64,000 nt of DNA from Turnera subulata (Eukaryota; Streptophyta; Magnoliopsida; Malpighiales; Passifloraceae), in assembly GCA_028386065.3 (NCBI GenBank), contig JAKUCV010002385.1:16020-80019 (forward strand), written 5' to 3'. Positions 37,601 to 48,850 of this stretch are shown one piece after another. How positions within the stretch are numbered: the stretch's first letter is position 1; every line of letters starts with the position of its first letter. The position numbers and the translations under genes are program-made. The notes under the pieces are model-generated. The model saw only the letters and a list, made by a program, of their open reading frames with translations. It had not been told where the DNA came from and made no database searches.

Positions 37601-37613
37601 TGTTTTTTACCAT
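34603..37613 (-). CDS. RIT1: tRNA A64-2'-O-ribosylphosphate transferase
   Basis: Seven exons on the minus strand: 37613-37310, 37193-37051, 36933-36243, 35639-35539, 35427-35319, 35014-34955 and 34769-34603. They join in frame to 1575 nt, 524 residues. The enzyme adds a phosphoribosyl group to position 64 of initiator tRNA-Met, keeping it out of elongation; the reaction is known from yeast Rit1 and assigned here by family. The N-terminal Rit1 domain starts with SIYRAARTIKRRENSLYNAL and holds SFNTARLNLHV and DSTRKGKRFPDSMSKTIPIW. The C-terminal dual-specificity-phosphatase-like domain holds LLVCCRDGEDISVCVCLAI and ends GNLKQVFGFLSGGRVGSA. Three in-frame ATGs lie close together (37613, 37601, 37595); the first is used here but either later one is possible. 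No TATA box is evident upstream. Confidence 0.92.
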
Positions 37614-38407
37614 AAATAAGATTGTCGCGGCGGCCGTCGTCCGACTCTAACGGAACCCAAAACCGAAACCAAACCTAGATTGTTTTGTCAGGCAGTTAAA
37701 AGGTAAAAGGTTTGCTTACTGGTATATTTCATTACACGACATGGTCAAGACAAACTAATTGGCATGAGGTGTCGTCCGATGAATGGCGTGTATAGAACTA
37801 TGGATTACGTTCGTTGTACTTTGGAACGACTTGTACTACCGAAGGCGGTTAAAGAAAATAGTACTACTACTACTACTAGTAGTAGTTAACGATTTTACCT
37901 TTTTCGAACAAAAAGACGGTTTTACTTTTTGAAGGTTTTAAACCGACTTTATTACTTCACATGCGTGCCGATGTTCCTGTACCAAATCGGATGTGCACGT
38001 GGCTTAAGTTAGATGTTGCAGTTTTTAACTGACGGTTAGGTGGGGCCCAAGGGAGTGACACCCGGAGCTACATCTCGTCATCTATCTCATGGTCAATGTA
38101 AGAAGAGGAGACTCGACCTGTCGATTACTTCATATTTTTTCCGACAAGAGTAGAGTACTTCATATTCTTCAAGTTTGTTTCGCATCGGTTGCAGGGGAAG
38201 TTAATTCATGAAATGTCGCTAAATTATAGTATTAGATAGTAAATTCTTGATGAAAATACAAAATTAATTACCAAACAGAAACAGTATTTGTTTTCCAGAT
38301 GTAAATAGGTAAAGGAAAGCCGTGGTTTGTTTGTTTATTATTCCAACAAGTCTAGAGGATATATATAGATTAATTTTCGCCTGTAGATATATATAATAAT
38401 TCTTCTT
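37614..38407. other. intergenic between RIT1 and the first ERD7-like gene
   Basis: Contains the RIT1 upstream region (GC-rich just before the start, no TATA box) and the 3' flank of the senescence gene. An ACT/AGT trinucleotide stretch lies at 37862-37886 and a micro-insertion at 37889-37925. No gene is seen. Confidence 0.5.
37889..37925. repeat. micro-insertion between 10 bp direct repeats
   Basis: ACGATTTTAC (37889-37898) recurs with one change at 37916-37925, and both copies run into T. The 17-base insert is CTTTTTCGAACAAAAAG. Confidence 0.4.
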
Positions 38408-40292
38408 CTATCTGGTCTGCTTGGGTGCATTCTTGAGTAATCCGGTGGAGACAGAAGAAGCAGGAGTGATGGCCTTTCTTATCTTGAAGATGTTCCAAGC
38501 AGTGTTAGCGCAATGCCCTGTGGTCGCAAGCACATCTCCTGTGGCCTCCCCTGCACTTTCACCATACCTGTTTGTTTTATGCAAAAACATCAAAACAAAT
38601 ATAGCAGTTTCAACAAAACCTGTTGTTTCTAATTCATACTGGAGTGCCAAGTTGGTTTTGCAGGTGATTGATAGATTTACCTGTTGGCAACCATTCTGGT
38701 TGCGGCACTGGAGGTTGCAGATAGAGCTTGTTTTTCAGCAACTTCAGCAGCATCCAAGATCTTGTCTGTAGTTTAATAGTTTTCAAGATTGGGAATTTTG
38801 ATCAACACTAATCTCTTCTTCAAATATGAATGTTACGTTGGATTTGGGTTTTTACCGATAGCATCCAGTGAAGCCAGGAGGACCTCTCCAGGAGCTGAGG
38901 CTAGAAATGCCTTTCCTGCTTGGGAATTCACCAGGGGCGCCATCAAGGAACCAGTGGCAGCCCCAACACCATTAAGCGTGGCCTTGCTTAGGCTTTCTGT
39001 TTTCTTTGATAGATCTCTCACACTTTGATTGAGAGTAACAACAACAACAAAAAAAAAAAGCAACCATTTTATCAGTTTATTTCAGGGGAAATTTCTTTGT
39101 ACTCGAAAGGAAAATTATAATGAAATATTATGACTGGGGGTGTACCGCTTCAAGTTTAAGCTGCGGTCCTCGGCACCACCACTACTCTTCCTGTGGGTTG
39201 TATTAGCTATCATAACATTTTTCGCCTCCGAAGCTGGAGATAATATCGCCTCTGCTCCGCTAAGTACCTGTTTTCCCACTTCTTTCTTCAGATTAGCTAA
39301 GGATATAGATAAATTGCACCTATACTGTGTCTAATATAAACAAAACTTCCATCTTTTTCAGAAGTGTTCATCCACCGATGCGACCTCAGGAAGTCAAAGA
39401 TATGTAAATGATTGCCAGCCATTGGAATTATTTATTTCTTGGTCTTGCCTGCAGTTCCTATTTACTGACAAAAGGTCAAACAAGAAAGCGATTTTTTTCA
39501 TATGTGTGGATATCGGTGTTGCTATGATCAGTTGGCAATTTTGTTTCACATATGATCCCATCTACTCCTGCGACCATGATCTGGCAGGTAAATTGGCATT
39601 TGTACAGCAAACTATGATTAGATCACATATTTTACTTTTGTTCTCCTAGTATTCATGAGTAATCCGGTACCAAATATCATCACACAACGCAAGACTAACA
39701 TATTTGCTTGTTCCAGTTTAAACTTCAAGCAAGGAAAACTGACCTGATTGCTGTAAGTATTGCTGCACATGAAAATGCCCCTGACAATCTGACCAGTTCC
39801 CTGAGCGATAGCCTTTGCCAAAACATTGTTATAATCCTCAATTTTTGGAGCAAACTGCTTCCAATCAATATTTCTATTACCAGTTGATGTGCAACTTGAA
39901 AAGCATGCATGTTCATTCAGGAATGAATCAAGTGAGGGCAAATAGCTACTGCACTCATCCAGAAACGTCACCCCATAGCTAAGAGTATCACCATCTTTCA
40001 TAGGCAAAGAAAACAGATAGTGAAGGGAATCAAGCTTTACAACAGGCTCATCCTTTGTCAGTGGCCATTGAAAATCATCACCTACTTTTATTACGGTAGC
40101 AACAGAAATGTTTTTGTCCAAGATCCTAATGATGGAGAACCTTCCTTTGGCAAGTTCTTCAGCTTCTCCTCCATCCACCAGAACAACCCTACATGCTGGA
40201 ATCTGCAATAGAACTTCTTGCTTGATAGTTTTGGCATCTGGGGCCTTTTGTTTTGATGACATATCAGGAGTGCCATGCCTGAAATAACCCAT
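38408..40292 (-). CDS. senescence/dehydration-associated protein, ERD7-like, copy 1
   Basis: Five exons on the minus strand: 40292-39744, 39267-39146, 39022-38856, 38765-38681 and 38567-38408, 1083 nt, 360 residues. The N-terminal region holds the conserved [20 protein letters not shown] and [11 protein letters not shown], and exon 1 ends with the [10 protein letters not shown] segment. The rest is the plant senescence domain related to spartin (SKKTESLSK.., [38 protein letters not shown]). ERD7-family proteins are induced by drought and ageing and associate with membranes and lipid droplets. The N-terminus is MGYF, whereas copy 2 has MGCF. A TATATAAG motif (minus strand, 40526-40533) lies about 235 bp upstream. 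Exons 3-5 have exactly the same lengths as in copy 2, showing tandem duplication. Confidence 0.9.
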
Positions 40293-41257
40293 TTCTGAAA
40301 CTCTTTGTTTCGTTTGAAAGTTTGTTCTGGAGAAAGGAAGAATTTTTTATACAAGTTGGTGACGCAGGACGAGAATGAAAGAAAGTAGGCTAGTTTAAGA
40401 CTAACCCTACAAAGGGGCTTAGAGAATTCACCAAATTAAGAAGAAAAACACTCGCTGAGAGCATAAAACAAAAATTGATAATACTAAATATAATGACTAT
40501 CTTTACCATAAGTTGGCTAGTGCTTCTTATATAGAGTTCTAAGCAAGTAGTATATCATAGAATAACTTAACTTGCACAAAAAGAAAAAATAAATAAGAAA
40601 AATAAAAATTAAACAAAATCCTAAAGATTAACCTTTCATATCTTTTCTCAAAAAAAAAAAAACCTTTCTTATCTTATTTAATAATCCTAATGAAGGAAGA
40701 AACAAATTTAATGGTTGTAAATACCTTTTTCCTAGATTTTGGCCCTCGTCAGTTGGAGAGGAACACAGAAAGAGATAAAAAGCATTTTCTAGGTTAGAAG
40801 ATAGAAAGCAGTTTTGGATCGACACAAAGACATTAACTCTTTATTCTTTTCAACTTTATTCTACTCCCAACGAATCTTTTCAACTTTTTTCTGCACTTCC
40901 GACCTAAGGTTGTGGTACTTTTTTTAGGTGAAAATTGAAAACCTGAAAGCTTGAAAGGTTGTATCTTGGCAACCACAAAATTGCGCATATCAGAAAAGGA
41001 ATACTTGTGCATTTGTCTTCGAGTGTTACCTCCCAGCAATTCCTTGCGTCAGGAAATCCTCAGCTTAAATGGAAGAATGATACCCAATAGTTCTTTTTTC
41101 CACAACACAAGTATATACACACCAACTATATATTCAGATACAGATGTCCAAATGAGACTTCCATAAAATGGTCATGAGTAAATATAAACAGAACCAAAGG
41201 CATTGTTTCATATTTTCGTTTCTGCAAAATAAAATTCACACAGGTGCTCAAAATCGC
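40293..41257. other. spacer between the tandem ERD7-like genes
   Basis: Contains the copy 1 promoter and the copy 2 3' flank. No further gene is seen. One micro-insertion lies at 40630-40675. Confidence 0.55.
40630..40675. repeat. micro-insertion between 15 bp direct repeats
   Basis: AACCTTTCATATCTT (40630-40644) recurs with one change at 40661-40675. The 16-base insert is TTCTC plus eleven A, plus-strand polarity. Confidence 0.6.
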
Positions 41258-43143
41258 CTATTTTCTAGTCTTTGCTGCATTCTTGAGCACACTACTGGAG
41301 ACAGATGATGCTGGATTGATGGCTTTTCGTATCTTGAAGACATTCCAAGCAGTGCTAGCACAATGCCCTGCAGTTGCAAAAGCATCCTCCGCTGCCTCCC
41401 CAGCATTTTCTCCAAACCTAGAGAACAGGAAAATACAAGTAGTTAGCAATCCTAACAGTATTTCCAATAGTATGGAGCAATGTTTTCCTACTAAGGAAAA
41501 TAGAAAATCATCTTACAAACAGTATCAGGAGTTCAGCTATCCCATTCTTAAGCAATACACACTCAAATGCACGGTCTGGTCACACATATATGGTGAAGCA
41601 TTTGGTTGGTTATTACCTATTAGAGATCATTCTGGTTGTAGCCTGTGAGGTTGCAGATAATGCTTGTTTTTCAGCAACTTCAGCAGCATCTATAATCTTG
41701 TCTGCATTTGGCAAAAGAATGGACAATGAGGGCAGCACAACTTCTCTTTGAACAGTCTAAGCATTTTAATAGAGTTTGTACAGTAGACGAAAGAGAACAA
41801 ATGCCTCAACAATAGAAAATTTTGCAGGTTTTGGCTTTCACTTACTAACAGCATCAAGAGAAGCTAGGAGGACTTCTCCTGGAACCATGGATAGGAATGC
41901 TTTGCCTGCTTTTGATTTAACCAAAGGTCCCATAACCGATCCAGTTGCAATACCAACACCATCTAGCATAGCTTTGCTCAGCTTTTCTGTCATCTTCGAC
42001 AGCTTTCTCACACTAAATGATTTGACAGTAAAAGGCAGAAATTATATGCATTAGAATAAAAGGAAAAGTTTTTAACCTCTTCACATATTGTGTTGAAAAG
42101 AAATTGTTCTTATCTTTGGATACCGTTTCAAGCTTTTGTTGACTTTGCCCTTCCTTGCGGGCCCAACACTTCTGCCGCTGCTAATTTCTCTAGCTGTAGC
42201 ACCACTTTTTCCCTCCTCTGCAGCACGAATTAGAATCATTTCTCCTCCCTTGTGGACCTGCATTTTCCCATCCCTAAATTAGAATCGCTCTCCATGTTGG
42301 AAGCACAAACTCAACCCAAATGCTTAAGCTGATTGACGAAGATCAATGAATAATTTTGTACTCTTAACTATATCCAACGACGAACATTACTCATCATTTC
42401 TCTTTTAATTCATAATCACAACGATACAGTTCCTTCAAACTACTTGAATGTATATAACTTTAAAGAAAAACAAAAGAAAAGAAAAGAAAAGAAATAAAAA
42501 CAGCCCTCCAGTTTACAGATTTCTTTGTCAAGTTATGATTAAAACAAACCTGATTAGCATATGCATTGCTACATTTGAAGATGCCCTTGACAATGTGGCC
42601 AGTGCCTCCAGCGATGGCCTTGGCTAAAACATTATTATAAGCTTCAACATTTGGGGCAAATTCTTTCCAGTCAACATTTCTGTTCTTAGCTGATGCAGAG
42701 GCAGAAAAGCACGAGTTCTCACTCAGAAAAGAATCCAGCAACCCCAAACTGCCACCGCACTGCTCCAAGAAAGTAACTCCATAGCTGAGAGGATCTCCAT
42801 CTTTCATAGGAAGCGAGAACAAGTAGTGTAAAGCATCAAGCTTGACAACCGGCTCATCTTTTGTCAAAGGCCACTGAAGATCATCGCCAACTTTCACTAT
42901 TGTTGCAAGAGATACATTCTCGTCCGAGATTCTAACAAGCTTGAACTCCCCTTTTGCAAGTTCTAGAGCCTCTCCTTCTTCCATAAGATGAGCTGTGCAT
43001 CCTGGGAGTAGCAAAAGAGTTTCCTCTCTTAGATTTCTGGGTTCTGGGATTTCTTGCTGATATTGTGGTGGAAATGTAGCTTCGGATGCGGCAGCTTCCA
43101 GGGTAGAGGTGGATTTAGAACTCTTTGTCCTGAAACAGCCCAT
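41258..43143 (-). CDS. senescence/dehydration-associated protein, ERD7-like, copy 2
   Basis: Five exons on the minus strand: 43143-42550, 42257-42124, 42012-41846, 41701-41617 and 41417-41258, 1140 nt, 379 residues. Domain order is as in copy 1: [30 protein letters not shown], then the senescence domain with [34 protein letters not shown] and [16 protein letters not shown]. The first residues MGCFRTKS fit an N-myristoylation site (Gly2, Thr6) with Cys3 as a candidate palmitoylation site, suggesting membrane anchoring by lipid; this is inference. TATA-like sites occur on the minus strand at 43311-43317 and about 43364-43376. Introns differ in length from copy 1 while exons 3-5 (167, 85, 160 nt) are identical in length. 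Confidence 0.92.
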
Positions 43144-43856
43144 TTTTTTGTGCTTGCTTGCTTTCTTTCTCCTGAAGTGAGAGCGGCTTGAGGGTCTAGT
43201 TTGTCAAAGAAGAAAATGAAGGATGAGAGGAGATTGGTGTAGAAAGAAAGTTGCGTTGTAATTGATTCTTTTTCTTTTATTCTTTGTGACTTTATTCTAT
43301 TCCTGATGAATGATATATACACTTACGGCTGCACTGTACACCTTTCGGTGGAAGGAAACTATATATATAACCTTTTACATCTTTTTAAGATGATTTTTTC
43401 CATACTAATTACTATGCAATAGCTAGCTGAGCAGTACAATGCCGATCAGTGATCACTGATCCTAACCCCAACTAATGAAGCAATATGATACTAGCAACCC
43501 TCACAGGTGATTAGTGCATTATTCTTCTAACAGTTTTTTTCTTGCGATTCTATTAACAGTTCAATCTTTAACAGTTCAAACTTCAAATTAGTAGATTGGG
43601 TCCTGTAGGTTTAATTAATCAATTAGTTAAATCTCAATTTCCATTATTACTCTTAGCCTAAAGATTATCATAATACAGCATTTCCTTTCCAAGTCTCAGG
43701 ATCATCTTTCCCGTAAAATTTTATTATGGGAATTTTTAAGTTTGATTAATTATGATCCTTTAGCAGGGAGGGACCCAGGATTTCTCATTTGGGGTCTAAG
43801 TCTTATTAAAAAAACAAAATCATAAAATTGAAATAAAATAAAATATAAATTCATCA
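43144..43856 (-). promoter_or_regulatory. upstream region of ERD7-like copy 2
   Basis: Holds the TATA-like sites named for that gene and AT-rich sequence up to the CATCA duplication (43852-43856) at the edge of the outer retrotransposon. The nest therefore begins 0.7 kb upstream of this gene. No other gene is seen. Confidence 0.45.
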
Positions 43857-45530
43857 TGAAACGTCCCGACCCGTATTTACCGTACATAGTAAACACGTGT
43901 CGGAACTGTGACGACCCAACCAAACAAGCCCAGCATACAGTGTGAACAACAGGAAGCTGGCTCAACAGTCCAAAATGTAAACATCAGGAATCTGGCCCTT
44001 CGGCCCAACATCAAAACATATCACCCGAACCCGGGATCATCTACAACATCATAATCGGCCCAATGGCCCAACAATAGCAATATAATGCACAACAGAAGAC
44101 TTAATAACTCACAAAGACACTGTATGCAACACTGATGCAAACTATGGATCCGAGTCATGTCCAAGGGATAACGCTGCAGCCTGTCTGGAATGCAACATAC
44201 CTGAACCACAAATAACTCAACCTACGGGATGAAAGCCCGCAGGTGAGGGGTGAGTCCGAAGTGCCCACCAGGTAAAACCCATAAGCAAATATACATATAC
44301 AACAACCGTAAATTCCCAAGTCACATCACAAACAATCAACTAAGGTTCACACGAACCTTAAATGACACACTTGTGATTCTAGACACGCTATTTTAATTTT
44401 ATTATCAGGGCCCCTATCACAAGTTAAATGATGGCCGTCGCCTGGTAGTCAAGCTAGCTAGCCCGTGGACCTCGCCCTGGTACCTCCACGTAAAACTGGC
44501 ACAGACAGGGAGCAGACCCCAAGCACACTCTCCCCCAGCGCCTAAAATAAAAACTGGTACAGACAGGGAGCAGACCCCAAGCACACTCTCCCCCAGCATC
44601 ATAAAAATAAGACTACCATCTGGCTATTCCAACATTTAACTGTGACTTACTAGATGTCTAAGTGTATCCATTTATTAATATTACCATTTTAGTCTTGATA
44701 CCACAATACTGTTAACCAACCATCAACTCATTATCCCGAGCAGGCTCGCAGCCTCTCCGCTCGTCTGGATAATACAAACTTATTCCAACTATTCCCATAC
44801 TAGTACCCTCGGTATTCAACTTACATAATTTTCACAGTCAACAACCACAGTAATAACCTATTAATACCAACATTCCTACTATTACCAATAACATCAACAG
44901 TAGCATCAATTCAACAACATCAACAGCAATAAATTCCAATTAAATTCATCTCACAACAACTATTCACAGCCACAAAGAATTATTCAAGCATATAACACAA
45001 CAATAAACAAACAGCAACTTGGTACTACGGGCAGTATATAAATATTTACTTATCCTCACCTTAGCCGATTTTCTATTCCTGATAGTCCTCGAAGTGTTCC
45101 GGCTCAGGCTCCTTGGGGTACTGCTCGTTATCGATTCCTATATAACACATAGTATGCACACATATAAGATGCACAGTAAATGACATGCAAGTGACAACTA
45201 GTATTGTAACCGTAAAATGCTAGCCGGCTCGGTTATCGTCTCGGGTTATATTCTGTTATCATCATCATTCACCATTTAATTCCAAGTCGAAAATAATATA
45301 TACTATCCAGGTATTATTCCAGTATTATATTTTGATATTCCTTTCCAAGGTATTTTTCATGAAAATAATTATTTATCATATCATATGAAAATATAATTAA
45401 AATAATTTTCTGAAAATGATAACGTACATATACATTTCCAAAAGTTATTCCCAAAATAATTTTCATAAGAATTATATATATTTTTTTTTCTAAAAATTAT
45501 TTATCATAATATAATTTCCAAGAAATTATA

Positions 45531-45567
<37 letters not shown>

Positions 45568-46784
45568 AAGATGTTTTCCATAACGTATCTATACCTATAT
45601 ATTTTTCAAATCAATATATTGTCTCATATTTACTTTCCAAAAAGAAATACATTATATGTCAAAGTAATATACCCATTATACATATGTATACCTGAATAAT
45701 TATTTCCAGAAAATATAATTTATATAAGCTATTTTTTTCAAGAATATATATTTTATTATATATATTTAATTCGGACTGGGCCAAAAACTAAGCCCGACCT
45801 CAAACCCCCAGGGCCCAACTGGTTTAGCCCACGCCTAGGCCAAACCCAGCCCACAAACTCAGCCCGCGACACCAGCCCACAACCCGCGATCCAACCAGAA
45901 CTCGGGTCTACCCGACCCGCGACCCACTCATCCAGGTCACCCACACCCACGGGCTCACCTCGGGAGAAGCAGAGGCGGCGACGAACGGACGAGATGCACA
46001 TGGAACGGCGAAATCGGGCGTCGACGGCTGCGAGGAGGCGACTATTCGCTGGTGGTGTTCGCCGGCAACAGCAGCAAACAGGGAGGATCCGGGCGGCTTG
46101 CTCGTCGGCGTGCAGCAGCAAGGAAGAGCGACGTCGGCTGGGTCTGATGGCGGCTGCGATGCGTCGGAAGGAAGAGGAGGAGAAGGGTGGCGTCGGTGCG
46201 TGAGGTTGCAGGTGGCGGCTCGGGTGGTGGTGTCGGGCGGCCGGTCCTCCTCTTCCTTTTTTTTTCTTTTACTTATTTTCTCTCTTTCTTTTTTTTTTTA
46301 GTTTCCTGCATTTTTTTTCTTTTTTTTCCTCTTCTTTTTTTTTCTTTTCCTCTCTTTTTTTTCTCTCCTTTTCTCTCTTTTTTTTTCTTTCTTCTTCTTC
46401 TTTTTTTTTTCTTCCTCTCCTCTTCCTTTCCCCTTCTTCTGCCTGATTTTTTTTTAAAAGTTGTGAATGAACTGTTCAACCTGTGAACATTCAATAATGC
46501 AGCTTGTCTGCATTATGGAGCGAGTCCGGTCCGGACCCGAAAATAACTGATACCCCCTTAGTTATTTTCCGGTGTGATTTTCCGAAAATTCCGGGACCCG
46601 AAAAATACCGACTTAGGCCCGAAAAATCCACGAAAAAATCTCGAGAGCGGGAAAACTCTCGGTTACGAAAAACGACGCCCGATTTACCTTGAATTAATTA
46701 CCCAAGATTAAATTCAAAGGTAAATCACTGTATAACGACTTTTACAGTCCCGATAAAAACCAAATTTTTACCCGGGCTGTTACA
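43857..46784 (-). repeat. 3' LTR of the outer element
   Basis: 2928 bp, directly repeated at 60117-62978 with a few percent differences by eye. It contains a TA run (about 45535-45562) and a T/C-rich tract (about 46250-46450), which is homopurine on the element's sense strand. Open frames inside it are low-complexity artefacts. Confidence 0.9.
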
Positions 46785-46928
46785 GTCTACCCACCTTAAA
46801 AAGAATTTCGTCCCCGAAATTCCGTCTTATCCATGGGTCCTACCACGATAAGCTTCTGGCACACTCTGCCATGTGTCCAAACTCAACCCGAGATACCGCT
46901 TATACCCTTAAGTGACATCTCCTCCGCT

Positions 46929-46936
46929 TATATAAA
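46929..46936 (+). promoter_or_regulatory. TATA box of antisense ORF 1
   Basis: TATATAAA, 42 bp before the ATG at 46971. The usual 30 bp spacing would put initiation near 46960, giving a leader of only about ten bases. Confidence 0.45.
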
Positions 46937-46970
46937 CCGAACCTCATGACTGGCAAACTCACACACAGCC

Positions 46971-47282
46971 ATGGACTCTCCAATCCGATCTCGAACTACC
47001 TCAGACTCCGAGAACAACAGCTATATCGGCGGCACTGCTTTCCCGACAAGCTCCGATGAAGAACCTCCCAAGAAGCGGTTCAAAACCAACATCATCGGCC
47101 AGAAGGAACACATGGTCGTCTCTAGCAGACGGCGAAAGAAGCGTGCCATCAAGAAAGCTGAAGATCGAAAGGGCAAAGTAACTGCTGAAAGTAGCACTCC
47201 GCAGCAGACACTGACGCAGTTGAACGTCTCACTGAACGTACAAAAGCTTGTAAAAGATTTTGAGAAGCAAGTAACTCCTTAG
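46971..47282 (+). CDS. antisense ORF 1 of the outer element, basic protein with nuclear-type signals
   Basis: An intact 103-codon frame opposite in strand to its host retrotransposon. I do not recognise the family. The N-terminal third is Ser/Thr/acidic. Two basic clusters follow, PPKKRFK and RRRKKRAIKK, which resemble nuclear localisation signals. The C-terminus (LNVSLNVQKLVKDFEKQ) could form a short helix. A TATA box lies 42 bp upstream of the ATG and tandem AATAAA signals lie 32 bp after the stop. Compact promoter, frame and polyadenylation signal suggest a self-contained gene, but the frame is short and expression is unproven. Confidence 0.5.
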   Translation: MDSPIRSRTTSDSENNSYIGGTAFPTSSDEEPPKKRFKTNIIGQKEHMVVSSRRRKKRAIKKAEDRKGKVTAESSTPQQTLTQLNVSLNVQKLVKDFEKQVTP

Positions 47283-47313
47283 AGTACTTCTTCTCTGTTG
47301 TAAACCGTTATGA

Positions 47314-47323
47314 AATAAATAAA
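47314..47323 (+). terminator. polyadenylation signals after antisense ORF 1
   Basis: Two overlapping AATAAA hexamers, with a TGTAAA-type upstream element at about 47299. Confidence 0.45.
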
Positions 47324-47560
47324 ATAAGTTTTCTCTTTAAATCAAAATTCTTATGTTACGAAATCTTATGTTAAACGGAAAATCAAAACATCTCAAGGCA
47401 AAACAAACTTAACAATAAGAATATAAAATCAAACATAAAGAAGTTAAAAATAAAATTCGTTTAACAAAACCAAAACATAAAGAAATTAAAACAAAAAAAA
47501 CATGTTTTCACGCTCAGCACTCTAGATCGATCGTAAACATCCTCGATCCCGAGAAACGTA

Positions 47561-47866
47561 ATGTACACAGCTAACGGTGACGTCTGCTTCCTCAAAAGAA
47601 ACGATACCCACTTGTTCACAAATTCCGCATGAGCCAAAAACGTCTGTCAAGACAACGTATACCTCCATGATGTCCGAACAGGTGCAAGCTTGTCGCACAT
47701 GCGCTCTACTCGAGGTGCGGTCCTATCAGTCTAGCCTCAACGGTCACGGATGCATGTGATAAAAGATGCAAGAAAATATAGAAAAGCCATAAAAAGAAAC
47801 GCCAAGGTAGCCAGGGAGTTAGAAAATCGCGAGATGGAAAGGGCTGAAAAACACTGGCATTTGTAG
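47561..47866 (+). pseudogene. antisense ORF 2 of the outer element, interrupted by two stops
   Basis: One reading frame runs from the ATG at 47561 to a TAG at 47864-47866 (101 sense-length codons). It is broken only by TGA at 47630-47632 and TAG at 47732-47734. Both are one C-to-T change from a sense codon (CGA, CAG). Codons between are rich in C and G at third positions, as in ORF 3. The last third is a Lys/Arg/Glu-rich helix-like segment (KDARKYRKAIKRNAKVAREL). AATAAA follows at 47894-47899. No TATA box is evident upstream. Family unknown. This frame is recognised only by continuity and composition. Confidence 0.4.
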
Positions 47867-47970
47867 CCCGAAAAACGTATAAAGTAACGAAGCAATAAAT
47901 AAAGCAACGGCAAAATTTTCAAAAAGCAAAATCTTGAAAATCGAAAACAGTAATCACGCTCCCATAAGAG

Positions 47971-47978
47971 TATAAAAG
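47971..47978 (+). promoter_or_regulatory. TATA box of antisense ORF 3, separated from its gene by the inner element
   Basis: TATAAAAG lies 95 bp before the end of the CACCA duplication at 48069. With the inner element removed it would stand about 112 bp upstream of the ATG now at 59166. The intervening A/C-rich leader looks like an untranslated region. Confidence 0.45.
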
Positions 47979-48069
47979 ACGGAGCGGTGAGGTGTAAATC
48001 ATCAAAAGCTTCTTAAAGCAAGCAAACGCTCAGGCAAGAAAACCTCAAAACTCAGAAAAACAAACACCA

Positions 48070-48811
48070 TGAAACACCCGTGTCCCAATTTTACAAATAA
48101 AAAACTTAATCGAAAGGAATTTACCAAATTGCCCCTGAAACCTAGGACACAAAATCCAATACCAAAACATTATCCAAAAATCTTAATAATCCGAGATGTC
48201 ATAAAGAACAAAAAAAACAAACCAGCTTAACAAGCCATAAATCAACCCGGCATCCTGCCGAAACATCATCAAATATAAAATCCCGGCAACCCGCCGATAA
48301 AGTAATCGAAATCAATAATGACATCTCAACAAAATCCAATGCAGCGGAAGAAATAATCAAAGTAAAAATAGGAGAAGTAAAATGATATGCAAGTCGACTC
48401 TGTGGATCCAACCGGGAGATGAAGCACAGCTACCTGCTAGGATATCCACGTCCGTACTCCGGAAAGGAAGTAAGAGACTGCATGCTAACTAAGAGTCTGA
48501 AAAACAACGGTGGCGATTATGTGAGTCGCCTACTCAGTGAGCAGTATAAATCTAATTAATGTAGATGTGCAAGGCAACTTCGAAAGGAAAGTAGAGCAAC
48601 AAACACAAGTAAGCAAACACACAATAACCAGTACTAACATGCCAACCACATAAAACAGACAGTTTATATTTTTCATCTGTTGTGTGTTAAGTTTTATTAC
48701 TTTATATATATTATTCAGGGCCCCCTACTGTGTGCGCCGAGCTCGGTCCCGTCTCATGAGACAACCAGGGCGAAATCCCAAAATAACCAGGCATAAAGCC
48801 CAAATATCACC

Positions 48812-48850
<39 letters not shown>

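Noticed and set aside
46187..46494. Open frames of Phe/Ser or Lys/Arg repeats (also 50606-50884, 58649-58865, 62299-62691, 63555-63959)
   Set aside because: They are translations of T- or A-rich low-complexity tracts inside LTRs, differ between the paired LTRs and contain no domain.
47577..47759. 60-codon open frame between antisense ORFs 1 and 2
   Set aside because: It begins at a GTG and is an out-of-phase shadow of antisense ORF 2, whose frame is longer and more coding-like.
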